From Rhododendron vialii (lineage: Eukaryota > Streptophyta > Magnoliopsida > Ericales > Ericaceae), in assembly GCF_030253575.1 (NCBI RefSeq), contig NC_080563.1, positions 38,357,501 through 38,421,500 on the forward strand: a DNA stretch of 64,000 bases. The letters are read 5' to 3'. How positions within the stretch are numbered: the stretch's first letter is position 1; every line of letters starts with the position of its first letter. Below the pieces are notes generated by a model. It was not told the DNA's origin, made no database searches, and saw nothing but the letters and a program-made list of their open reading frames with translations. Positions 1-9,143 of this stretch are shown in pieces. The position numbers were made by a program, and so were the translations under genes.

Positions 1-312
1 CAGGGAGATGATTGTGCAGACTCTTTAGAATCTGGAATACATGCTGCTCCATCTCGTGAAATAAGCACCGATCTGCACAGTCAACATCATTCTACAAAGA
101 AAAGGTAACCTTATTCGCGTATTCATATTAGTTAGACTTGACTTTTGGTCAGAGCTAAATTTGGTCCCCTAGCTCTCTCTCTCTCTCTCTCTCTCGGTTT
201 GGTGATTATATTGTGTTTTTCTTGTCATTGCATTTTTTACGTCATTTTCCCTTTCTCTTTTTGCCTCTCCTGCAGAGAATTGGAAGATTATGGCGCTGAT
301 GGAGGTGTATGA
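1..312 (+). CDS. 3' end of an unidentified gene (last two coding exons)
   Basis: An open reading frame runs from the window edge to 104, where a GT donor follows AAAAG. It resumes after a TGCAG acceptor at 276 and stops at TGA 310-312. The split codon (AG + A) joins in frame and gives a short acidic, polar C-terminus ending in ELEDYGADGGV. The intron (105-275) holds a CT-rich microsatellite near 173-195 and a pyrimidine-rich 3' end, as expected. I do not recognise the family; no catalytic motif is visible in about 46 residues. The exon junctions are seen directly; that the gene starts left of the window is inference. The 3' UTR probably continues for several hundred bases and may itself be spliced. 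Confidence 0.5.
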
Positions 313-1415
313 CTGGGGGCTCGAACTCTGTAAATAAAGGGATAATTGTAAGTTCGTCTATCTTGCTTCCACATCTACTGGTGATCTAGATTTACAATGT
401 TGGTGGTTTGGAAAACAATATTTTGTTCCCTCGGATATAGACGACACAGCAGTATCATTGTATCCATTCCTCTATACCCGAACTCAAGAAAGCCTCGTCC
501 TAGGTTGGGACTCTTTAACAATTGGTGTCAGTCAATCTTCTTGTCATGCAAAATGCGCGAACTTGGTTCATTACCCTTTGAATTTTCAATGTTGTGCACT
601 ACTTTTCCATAGTCTCTCTTATTTCTGCTGCATTTTTATACGTTATCGCATAAAGTTTATTTTTTCTTTTCTAATCTTGACTTTCTGTTGGTTTTCTTGA
701 GAAATCATGTGTAGATAGAGCAGTAAATAAGTTAAATCACACAAGTTAACTTTATTTAACTTGGCCTTTGCAATGTTTCAGGACAAAGATTGATAATAAG
801 CATTGGGTTGCTTGTTGATTTCCCCTGACATGGGTTTATTCTTCTGCCTTTGCATCACAAGGAGGAAGACTAGTTCATCCTGCCAAGCACAAGGAGTGTG
901 TGATTAGTAAAAGTATTGCTAGCTGTCGTGCCATTTCCATTGTTCTTCGTTTTAGTTTTCTATTGTTCTGTATTTGAATTTGATTTCTCCCGACGTGGGA
1001 TGTCTATGAATATGGTTGTGAATGCTGCATATACGTGTATACAAGTCATTTGTCTCTCCAAAGATCCATCACGAATTAGTAAGTAAATAACTGATGGTTG
1101 CTCTTATTTTAATCCTGTGGTTATGCTTATTGTATGGTTGGATTCGTTTTCCATTAATGGTCCAAATTTTCGATAAAAATTTGTAGCAGGAATTTTGTGA
1201 AAGGAATCCAAGTAGGTATGCCAATAATGCCAGTATTTGATCTGAAATTATTTTTGGGGTTATGATCTCCCCTCACGTTTCATTATGAGGAAAGGAAGTA
1301 GTACAAGAAAGCTAAATCTTAGTATGTGGACAATGTCATGAAAGCTGTTGTAGCTTTGTAGGTTCTCTTACTTGAGCTTAAAATTTTTAGGGCGTTGCTT
1401 TTGAGATGCTAAGAT

Positions 1416-1719
1416 AGCATCTTCAATGGTACTGGTCATTTTATAGGAACCGAAGCCATTTTTTGGTTTGTTATAGTGTTATATTTTGTCAAAATTTGGT
1501 AAAAAGTGCTCTACGGTACTTAAAGCCATTATTTGGCCGCTACCACTTGTTGCCGTTCCCACATATCAGAGCAATTGGATTGCTTCCAAGAGCTATAAGA
1601 TCACAACCCTCGAAAGAAATGGCCAAGTTATTTTTTGGCTCCCAAAGTGACTTTCCATATTTTTTGAAGCCAAAAAAATATGAATTTGGCTCCCAAAATG
1701 GCTCCCCATGTAAGATGCT
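1416..1719. mobile_element. MITE-like element with short inverted ends
   Basis: The left end reads AGCATCTTCAATGG. The right end in reverse complement reads AGCATCTTACATGG, giving degenerate terminal inverted repeats of about 14 bp around 300 bp of AT-rich DNA. The interior repeats words such as GGCTCCC and TTTTTTGG. The superfamily is not certain because no clean target duplication was found. Confidence 0.4.
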
Positions 1720-2076
1720 TTAACAACAATCTTAGTATAATTGTTTAACTCATCCTGTCGTGGAGTTGATCTTTTGAACCTAAGCTATGTCGTCATCTAA
1801 CACAAACTCTTAAATTGTTCAGCCTAATCGTTTTATACCAACAGCATTGTAATTAAATTTTGATTTACAAAGGGCCCATTAACTTTTAAAGTAAATATGC
1901 TTTGTAACTCGGAATTTATTACTAGTAAAGTAAATGAGTGTTTTGATATTGTTAGACGATGGCCACCTCCTAGTCCCCTTAGCTCTATCCTTGAAATCAA
2001 TGCGGTGATGATAAAAATGATCAATATTTTTTATAACTAAGTGTCCGGTTAACTTACACGCACTTCAACTAGCCTC

Positions 2077-2183
2077 AAAAAAGATCATTTGTACTGTATA
2101 TTTGTCCTGGTTTCGAACTCAAGTCTCAACCCTTGATCATTAGGAGAACGTTGAAAAAAAGATCATTTATACTGTATATTTGT
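2077..2183. repeat. Short direct duplication (about 28 bp, two copies)
   Basis: A 28 bp word starting AAAAAAGATCATTT and ending TACTGTATATTTGT occurs at 2077-2104 and again at about 2155-2183. The roughly 50 bp between them contain a GGTTTCGAACTC stretch that resembles a tRNA B box. This may be a small SINE remnant with a long target duplication, or a local slip duplication. Confidence 0.4.
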
Positions 2184-2507
2184 TATTGGCCTTGTCAAAT
2201 TGAAATATTGATCGAATGTATTCTCAATGAACAGCACTGACCACGACCTTTCAACCGCTATCTGCTACGACAAGCCGAAACTTCAAATTAATGTTGACAA
2301 CAAATCCGACAAACTGAAAATAAACAGATTTTTTTTTCCCATATTGGAAACTTTGAATTGTCTAACATGACAGATAAGGAAAGATAGGAAATAAAACATT
2401 TATTTTTTTAGGTCTTGTTAATATAACATTTATAAATAGGAGAAAATCGCTCCTTATTCACCTCCTTAATCTATCCTAATGCTAATAAGGCTACTAGGTT
2501 AGTAATA

Positions 2508-3254
2508 TCAGTGGCTTTTGCCAGGAGGAAGGTAAGGGCCTCCTTTACCGTCCCCAGGACCACTCCCTGATCCACTTCCGCCGCCGAAACCTCCACCACC
2601 ACCACTAGAGCCTCCACCACCACCACCACCACCACCACCACCACCACCACCAGCGCCAGCGCCAGCGCCGTTGCCACTGCCATATCCTGGGCCTGATCCA
2701 GAGCCCATCCCACTTCCTCCTCCTGTACCCCCTCCAACACCTGGCCCGTAGCCACCGCCAAACCCGCCTCCATTACCACCGCCAACACGAAACCCTCCAC
2801 CATTACCACCACCATAACCACCACCTTGGCCAATCCCCGAGCCCCCACCTCCCCCGCCCCCACCAACGCCACCTCCACTACCATAGCCACCACCTTGGCC
2901 AATCCCAGAGTCCCCACCCCCACCAACGCCACCTCTACTACCATAACCCCCACAGCCAGCCCCTCCTCCACCTCCACTGCCAATTCCTCCCCCTCCACCC
3001 CCTCCCACACCACCAGAACCATAACCCGAAGCACCACCCGCACCTGATCCTCCCCCACTGCCACCTGGTGCAGACCCTCCATAGGTAGCATCTACCCTGT
3101 ACCTATTTTCCTGCAAATCGTCAAGACCATTGTGTCTCTCATGGTACAAAAGCATCCCCTCTCTAGTAGCTTCAACAGCAACATAATCAAACAGCCCCAA
3201 AAGCACCAAGACAGAGAAAACGAGACCCCAAAAAACTACAGTATTTCTTCCCAT
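2508..3254 (-). CDS. Secreted glycine-rich protein (cell-wall type)
   Basis: A single intronless frame of 248 residues. The first ATG (3254) opens MGRNTVVFWGLVFSVLVLLG, a typical signal peptide ending near VAVEA. The next 45 residues or so are charged and not repetitive (REGMLLYHERHNGLDDLQEN). From about residue 60 almost the whole protein is glycine runs with Ser, Ala and Tyr (GGYGSGG, GIGQGGGYG), including a run of more than ten glycines near residue 200. The tail is GPGDGKGGPYLPPGKSH. This matches plant class I glycine-rich proteins, which are exported and usually placed in the cell wall; the exact role is not readable from sequence. An upstream TTG-initiated extension was rejected because the ATG begins the signal peptide. 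The glycine codons make the + strand CCA/CCG-rich, which creates spurious frames on both strands. Confidence 0.85.
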   Translation of the reverse strand: MGRNTVVFWGLVFSVLVLLGLFDYVAVEATREGMLLYHERHNGLDDLQENRYRVDATYGGSAPGGSGGGSGAGGASGYGSGGVGGGGGGGIGSGGGGGAGCGGYGSRGGVGGGGDSGIGQGGGYGSGGGVGGGGGGGGSGIGQGGGYGGGNGGGFRVGGGNGGGFGGGYGPGVGGGTGGGSGMGSGSGPGYGSGNGAGAGAGGGGGGGGGGGGGGSSGGGGGFGGGSGSGSGPGDGKGGPYLPPGKSH

Positions 3255-3455
3255 GAATCCCCCCTTTTTAGTACTTGCAAAGTGCAAGAAGTTACATCCT
3301 CAAGAGGAACACAATCACTTACTTATACGCAACCTTTCAAATATAATAATAATTAAGAGCTAAAAAAAATTAAAGAGAAAGCATGAAAAATATGCAGATA
3401 AAAGAAGGAATTTAAGGTTGGGAGGTGGTGACGGTCCTCTGATGCTACACATATC

Positions 3456-3465
3456 ATTTTATATA
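3456..3465 (-). promoter_or_regulatory. Probable TATA box of the glycine-rich protein gene
   Basis: The minus strand reads GCTATATAAAATG here, about 200 bp upstream of the ATG at 3254. It is the best TATA match in the upstream region. A weaker alternative, GTATAAG, lies near 3325. The transcription start is inferred, not seen. Confidence 0.45.
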
Positions 3466-4151
3466 GCTTGTAGTCTGCGTGACTGGGAGTGGTGGGGGGA
3501 TGATCACAGACACAGAGAGTGTTCATGCATGATGAGCCAACATGTGCGAAATGCTTCTGGTGGTGATGGCAGTTTGCATGACCACTCTGGTGAGGAAGTA
3601 TTATCTTCCTGGTGATAATGTCATGTGGTATGCATTGCACTTTAGAATGAGGGGCATAACATGGAATAGAGGCCTGGAATGTATGGCATAGGAATGTGTC
3701 CAATTGATTTCTCGCTTAATTTCCGGGGTTCTAAAGTTACATTCCATCACCCGACTGCCGACGCATCTTTAGAGTGAAAACTTTATGAAAAGAGAATCAC
3801 AGGACTAGGTGGCGGTGATAGCAACATCAAGGAGTGGACTATGGAGAATGGGGAGCTACCAAACTGGTATTTCGCCAGACATTCTGCTTCACTGCTAGAT
3901 TTGCACAAAACTGGCTTTCAAAACTGGGTTTGATGTGGAGCAGGAAAGTAAAAGATGAAAACTGGTCTGTACACTAATTTAAACACGCAACTGAACAAGA
4001 TTAACCAAGAGGTCCAAGATAAACAATAGAACAGATAATTGGTTTTGTAAAACCATTTTGTGGCTAGTATTGAGAAATAATTCAGAACATTTGTGATCTT
4101 GGAAAGGATAGCGTTGAAAGCCATCTGAGTAGGCTAAGAGAATACACCACA

Positions 4152-4311
4152 CACCCAGTGCATTTTAATGAAAGCAATGTATCAGCTGTAAACAATGACA
4201 CTATGCTTCAATTCATGATTATAACTCAACCACTCACCCAATGCATTTTAATGAAAGCAACCTATCAGCTGTAAACAATGACAGTATGCTTCAATTCATG
4301 ATTATAACTCA
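4152..4311. repeat. Tandem duplication, two units of 83 bp
   Basis: The word CACCCA(G/A)TGCATTTTAATG begins at 4152 and again at 4235. The following 70 bases (AAAGCAA, TATCAGCTGTAAACAATGACA, ATGCTTCAATTCATGATTATAACTCA) are nearly identical, with only a few differences. This is a recent local duplication with no coding content. Confidence 0.85.
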
Positions 4312-4469
4312 TTAATCGTTCATGAGCTTGCTTCCAAACAAAATAGAACACCCATTTAGTAATCATATTCCACTACCCACCAGCTAGAGCTGCTTGTGCT
4401 GCTAAAATGAACTTTAATGAACAGGCCATGTGACGTGTCCCACTATTTAAAAGGTTAGACTTTAATGAA

Positions 4470-4485
4470 CATGCCACGTGGCATG
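4470..4485. promoter_or_regulatory. Perfect 16 bp palindrome containing a G-box
   Basis: CATGCCACGTGGCATG is its own reverse complement and centres on CACGTG, the core bound by plant bZIP and bHLH factors. It sits about 1.2 kb upstream of the glycine-rich gene and 370 bp beyond the stop of the methyltransferase gene. A diverged copy of the same neighbourhood (AATGAACAGGCCATGTGACGTGTCC) lies just before it. A regulatory role is inference. Confidence 0.4.
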
Positions 4486-4854
4486 TCCAATACATGTCCC
4501 TATGTGCCAGCGTGACGCATGTCCCAGAGTGTCTGACAGAGATACAACCATCTCTAGGAGTGTCATTGCTTCATCGCACAAAATTAATGCCATTATTGAC
4601 GAATAATGTGCACTCTAATTATTTTTGATGAGTAAAATCAAAGTCCACTAACGTCCTGAGCATGTACTCACAAGATCATACACTGACGTGTAAGACATCA
4701 AATATAGCACAAGTTTACTCAAGGGTGATTTCCTCTTTTCCCTATCCATCCAATCTTGAATCTGCAAATACTATAAGTACTAAAAGAGACTGAATGGTCT
4801 AAACGATGATTAATCATACAGAACATCAAGAAACAAGTAGTATGAATCCAAACA

Positions 4855-7754
4855 TCATTCAGAATCCTGTATAGACTGACAAACAGGGAGGTAATATGTG
4901 TCCAACTGCCAATATTTGTGTTTCACACCCTTCCAGACTTCTTCTCCCAAACAATCCTTTACAGGTAAGGGTATTAACTGTGTGGAATAACCCAAACTCT
5001 CAAGCTCCAGAGAAACTAATTGACAGTACACAACATGAAAAAAGGCATTACCCCCACAAAGGCCGTTGAAAAATGAGTAGATCCCTCCAGGTTTCAACAA
5101 CAAAGGAAGTTGCTGGTGGAATTCTCTCATATCTTCATAATACTCTCCGTAAGTGTCAAAGAAAATACCTGAACCAAATGAGACCAACAATTACAAAGTG
5201 CTAGAACATTGACAGTTAGCCAAAGTGCAGGGCATACCAACACCCAATCAGCTATTGTTTTCACTAATAACTCAAGGTAGCAAATTATGTAGAGGTCTAA
5301 ACAAGAATGATTTTTAGCCATCCAAGTAGTTGGGATCAACTTTCTTAGGTCAGTCAGTTGAAGTGAGTGGCCACTCTGTTAACAATTAGCTAGATGAGTA
5401 ACATAAGTGCATAACTATTTTAGAGAAAGCATTCATAAGGATTCTCACCTGCAAATAGAGAAGATTTCAGAGGCTAAGACATACAGCAGGTAGGTAGGAA
5501 GCTAAACTAGTCTTAGAGCAACCCCAAGGGGTTGGCCAAGAGGTCTTGGCCTGGGACTTGGGGGTTTGCTCCCTCCTAAGGTCTTAGGTTCGATACTCCT
5601 TGCCAGCAACTCTTGGGGCCACCTAACCCCCATGTATAAGTGCGTGAAATGGCTGTGGGCGGGGCTGTTGGGATTAGTCCGAGGTGCGCGTAAGCTGGCC
5701 CATGACACCTTGCTTTATAAAAAAGAGAGAGTCTTCCCATACATTATTAAACCACTGCCACTGCAGCATTTCCTTAGTCTCTTTATTCAAGTGCCTCATC
5801 CCCGATATGCTTTCCCCCCCCTCCCCTTTTTTTTAATGTAAAAGTAAATATCCATGTTTTCATACGTATATAATATAACGGCAACTGAATCTTGTCTTAC
5901 CATCATAAGATTCAAGCTGAGGAAGGACATCCTGCCAGCGGCCCAATATTATCTTCACATTCTCCTTCTCCCCCCAACCAGAATGAAGCATACGGTCATA
6001 GACCTCTGGGTGAGCTTCAACAATGGTGTGAGCAACTGGTGCATATTGTTGAATGGCAGTATCCACAAGCCCCATTCCAAATCCAATGTTCAGTATGTGC
6101 CCACCTCCTGAACAAACAGCTTTTGCATGCGCCTCCATCAATGGCTTCTCCCAAGCCATCATGACAGCCTTACTTTCAGAGTCCATCAGCTTATCCTCAC
6201 TAAAACTAACTCTATCCTCCAAGTAGTCACCATTAGGATCCCCACCTGGATTTGCTCTCCTTGCAATGGTTCCAAGGATCAACTCAGCTTGTATCCCTAT
6301 ATAATATTATGTTAGAAAATGAGAAAACAGAAACTACTTGCAATGGTTCCTGAGCAATTGATATGTACATAGAAAATAAAAGTAGTAGAATCACAGATTA
6401 TCCGTATATTCATGAACTTATCTTCAGCACCAAGGGTAGGCAATTTGAAACAAGCTGGTGCAAAGACCTTGACCCCAAAGGGTAAAACTAGTGAAATTGT
6501 GGAAGGCAACAATGTCAGTTCCTTTGACACGTTTAATTGTTCAATTATTGTTAAAGGGCAATCAAATGAAGCAAACTACTGAAGATCGAATTGTCGAAAG
6601 CTCATTCACGCTTGGCGTGTGACATAAATACACCAAGCTCAAGCATATTCTTAAAGTCTCATTACATTTTCAACTAAAACTATCTAGCGCTCTGCTCGAT
6701 AAGTTCTGAAAAAATTGGAAAAGCAAACTATCGAGTGAAAAGAGATTATCAGCTAGGTTTAAGCTCAACTGATAAACAAATAAAGCTTGAAACAAAATTT
6801 CAAGCTCAAGTTTTTAACCAACTAAAACCCATAATTACAGTGCATTCGGAACCCTATCTCACCGAATCAATTAAAGACAAAGGAACAAATCAAAATATAC
6901 CAATTTGGCACATTTCTCGCAAAAACACTCAATCATTTCTTTTATTCTCTTACCAAGTCAGGTCAATCCAATGGGGCTGTAAAACAGCCCATTTGGATTG
7001 TGGGAAAATGCTGATAAGAAAGGGGAGCAATTTCTCATCAAATCTCACCGCTGAAAAAGGGGCAAAAGAAAAAAAAATCAATTTTGTACATTTCTCTCCA
7101 TTTGTCACCAAATTACTCAATGCAATGAGTGATGATTTGACGATAAACTCTAATCCTTTCTTTTCTTATCAAATCCTTCAACCCCAAGGGGCTGTGTACT
7201 CAACTGCAGCTCTATTATTGTATTTCCAGAAATGCGACACATGAAGAACCCTAAGGGGTTGGCCTGACGGTCTTGACTTGAGACTTAAGTATTTGCTCCA
7301 TCCTAACATCTAAGGTTCGATTCTCATTCTCGTCAGCAACAACTCTTGGGGGCCACCTCACCCGCATATGCGTGTGATGGGAGGGGCGGTATGGATAAGT
7401 CCGAGATGTGCAAGCTGACCTGAGACACTATGCATTACCAAAAAAGGAAAGGAGGGAAGGAAGAAAGCGCAATCACGAACCGGCATTGAGGAGGAGGTCG
7501 AAGGCATCCTGGTGGCCGGAGTCCATGGCGAAGTCGCCGGCGGAGAGGTTGGAAGGCGAGAGGGCGTTCCAGGGAGCGCCGGCTTCGAGGAGGCGCTTGA
7601 CCACGGCGGCGTGGCCGTGCTTGGCGGCGTGCATCAGAGGGGTTAATCCGTCGCCGTCGAAGAACGAAACCTCTGCTCCGGCTTCTATTAGGGTGTTCGC
7701 CTTTTCGGTGTCGCCGCTTCTCGCCGCCTCGCAGAGTAGCTCCCCGTCGTCCAT
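4855..7754 (-). CDS. Ankyrin-repeat arginine N-methyltransferase (RMT2 / PRMT2 type)
   Basis: Three exons join in frame: 7481-7754, 5901-6296 and 4855-5168, giving 327 residues. Exon 1 encodes ankyrin-like repeats (DGELLCEAARSGDTEKANTL, then DGLTPLMHAAKHGHAAVVKR). Exons 2 and 3 encode a class I methyltransferase: motif I in HILNIGFGMGLVD, the acidic post-I strand in VEAHPEVYDRM, then FFDTYGEYYEDMREF and LLKPGGIYSFFNG. Ankyrin repeats before this methyltransferase are the layout of yeast Rmt2, which methylates the delta nitrogen of arginine in ribosomal protein L12, and of its plant homologues. Splice sites: donor GCCG|GTTCGT, acceptor ATATAG|GG, donor GATG|GTAAGA, acceptor TTCAG|GT. The start ATG at 7754 opens the first repeat directly. 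The gene is head-to-head with the syntaxin-domain gene. Family assignment is strong; substrate is inferred from family. Confidence 0.9.
5515..5729 (+). mobile_element. Au-like tRNA-derived SINE in PRMT2-like intron 2
   Basis: Near the 5' end are the RNA polymerase III A box TGGCCAAGAGG (5533-5543) and the B box GGTTCGATACTCC (5587-5599), spaced as in tRNA-derived SINEs. The 3' half has GGGATTAGTCCGAGGTGCG and AAGCTGGCCC, which resembles the 3' body of the angiosperm Au SINE family, then a short A-rich tail. AGTCTT flanks both sides (5509-5514 and 5730-5735), a possible target duplication. It is antisense to the host gene. Confidence 0.75.
7225..7448 (+). mobile_element. Second Au-like SINE copy, in PRMT2-like intron 1
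   Basis: Same family as the copy at 5515: A box TGGCCTGACGG, B box GGTTCGATTCTC, then GGATAAGTCCGAGATGTGC and AAGCTGACC, ending in an A-rich tail. It is more diverged than the first copy. It ends about 30 bp from the donor of exon 1, so it lies right against the start of intron 1, antisense to the gene. Confidence 0.7.
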
Positions 7755-7821
7755 GTCGGCGCACGCTCGGAATGTTGGAACGTATGCAGAACCCTGGTTT
7801 TGGTAGGGGAGCGGTGCACAG

Positions 7822-8157
7822 AATTTTTTCACACATACGGTGCAGATACATTTTGTGGGGCCATATCAGGTACTACACAAATAATCCGGACCGTGCATCT
7901 TTTTTAAATTATTTTTTAGGGTATTCTAGGGAAAAAAATAACTCAAACGGATGTCGATAAGGATTTTTTCAGAAATCATAGTTTTACGATTTCTGAAAAA
8001 ACTCCTATTGTTATCCGTTACAACTAATTCTTTTTCACAAACTTAAAAAGAATATTTTACAAAAGATGAGCGGTTTGGATTATTTTTGTAAGACCCGAGA
8101 TGAATCCCACAAAAATTTATGTGCATGATCTGTATAAATTTATCTGTGTCAAAAGGT
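7822..8157. mobile_element. Foldback MITE in the PRMT2-like 5' region
   Basis: The two halves are inverted copies. Outer arms: GTGCAGATACATTTTGTGGG on the left against ATGCACATAAATTTTTGTGG from the right in reverse complement, and ATAATCCGGACCGTGCATCT against ATAATCCAAACCGCTCATCT. Inner arms of about 32 bp (7946-7977 and 7988-8019) pair almost perfectly around a 10 bp loop. It begins only about 70 bp upstream of the methyltransferase ATG, so it lies in or next to the core promoter or 5' UTR. Confidence 0.65.
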
Positions 8158-9143
8158 CTTTCCTATATCTATTTTAGATCTGTTTCGGATTAAAAAATGA
8201 TTGAAACCGCTTATTTTATTTAGAATTATTTATTTAGGGTTTCTTAAAAAATAAGTTTAATTGGATATCGGTAAGAGTATTTATGATACGTCCAACTTTG
8301 TTTAAAAATTAATGGCTGAATTCTGAAACAATAGTTAATTTATCTTTTTTCGGTTTGGTTTCTTAAGCAAAATTTGATGTATCATAAACAACTTTATCGA
8401 CATTCAATTTAACATTTCTTGACGCAATCCAACGACTCAAAATACATGGATACAGATAATTTCAGCACAAAAGAAGCACCGTGATTTCCAGATACTGTAC
8501 TTCTGTTATGCAGTCCTAATCCTATTGCACATCAATTTTGACCGCACACGGTGAGCACACCTAAAAGCCGCCATCCAATCCTCACAATAACTCCCAAGAG
8601 AGGATTTTCAGCGCCGAGCGGATATTACGTGGTGGTATCGCTCGGCGCATTCGGCCTGTTCATTTCAGTTTTGAACGATTCGGTTTTGAAGAGAGAAAAA
8701 GTAAAGAGAAAGAGAAGAGAGAGTGTTGGAGAAAGTATTTTAATTTAGACTGTTTAATACATTTTTGGATGGTCTAAATATATTGCTCGGACACCACGTC
8801 TCCGGGTGACGTGACGTGGTACCCACCGAGCAACCAAAAATTTCTCAACTCCCACAGTTAAACTCATTTTCCCCAAAAAGTCCCCAACTACCTCACAATT
8901 ATATTTTCCTACCCCACATTCTCTGTCTTCCTCGCGCCCCTCTCCTCCCTCCCCTCTCTCTCTCCTCGCACGCGCGCAATCTACGAGGACACGCACATTG
9001 AGATTCCAACGCACTACCGATGAATTTTTGGGAAATCGACGCTTCTATGATACAATTTCATAGTTAGGGTTTTGATTTCTGGTTGAATTACCTGAGATTT
9101 TTGTAGTTTTGGTGGAAGAAAAAGAGCTTTTGGTATTAAAAGG
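8158..9143. other. Bidirectional spacer, upstream of the syntaxin-domain gene
   Basis: No gene is seen. The MITE at 8602-8846 occupies its middle. The stretch 8880-9000 is C/T-rich (CTCTCTCTCTCCTCGCACGCGC) as in plant core promoters and 5' UTRs, and no clear TATA box was found for the gene at 9144. Confidence 0.4.
8602..8846. mobile_element. MITE with G-box-like terminal repeats
   Basis: The left end reads TTTTCAGCGCCGAGCGG and continues to ATTACGTGGTGG. The right end in reverse complement reads AAATTTTTGGTTGCTCGGTG and continues to GGTACCACGTCACG. The copy at 43421-43651 has the same arms and the same internal GAGAGAAAAA tract, so this is a family. Several ACGT cores (TACGTGG, CCACGT, GACGTG) lie in the arms. 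It sits about 300 bp upstream of the syntaxin-domain ATG. Confidence 0.6.

Larger units (their letters stand above)
313..2507. other. Intergenic: 3' flank of first gene, MITE, no gene seen
   Basis: No coding region of convincing composition was found on either strand. The left part is probably 3' UTR and downstream sequence of the first gene. A MITE-like block (1416-1719) and a short duplicated stretch (2077-2183) are the only structures seen. The rest is AT-rich spacer between convergent genes. Confidence 0.5.
3466..4854. other. Spacer between PRMT2-like 3' end and glycine-rich gene promoter
   Basis: No gene is seen. It holds an 83 bp tandem duplication (4152-4311), a 16 bp perfect palindrome with a G-box (4470-4485), and otherwise ordinary AT-rich spacer. 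Because both neighbours read leftwards, it serves as upstream region for the glycine-rich gene and downstream region for the methyltransferase gene. Confidence 0.5.

Noticed and set aside
2471-3091. Long Val/Glu-rich frame antisense-shifted over the glycine-rich gene
   Set aside because: It is a frame shadow of the GGN codon repeats on the same strand; composition is repetitive and it lacks a signal peptide.
6735-7244. 169-codon open frame inside PRMT2-like intron 1
   Set aside because: Starts without a convincing ATG, lies in an intron and has no domain.
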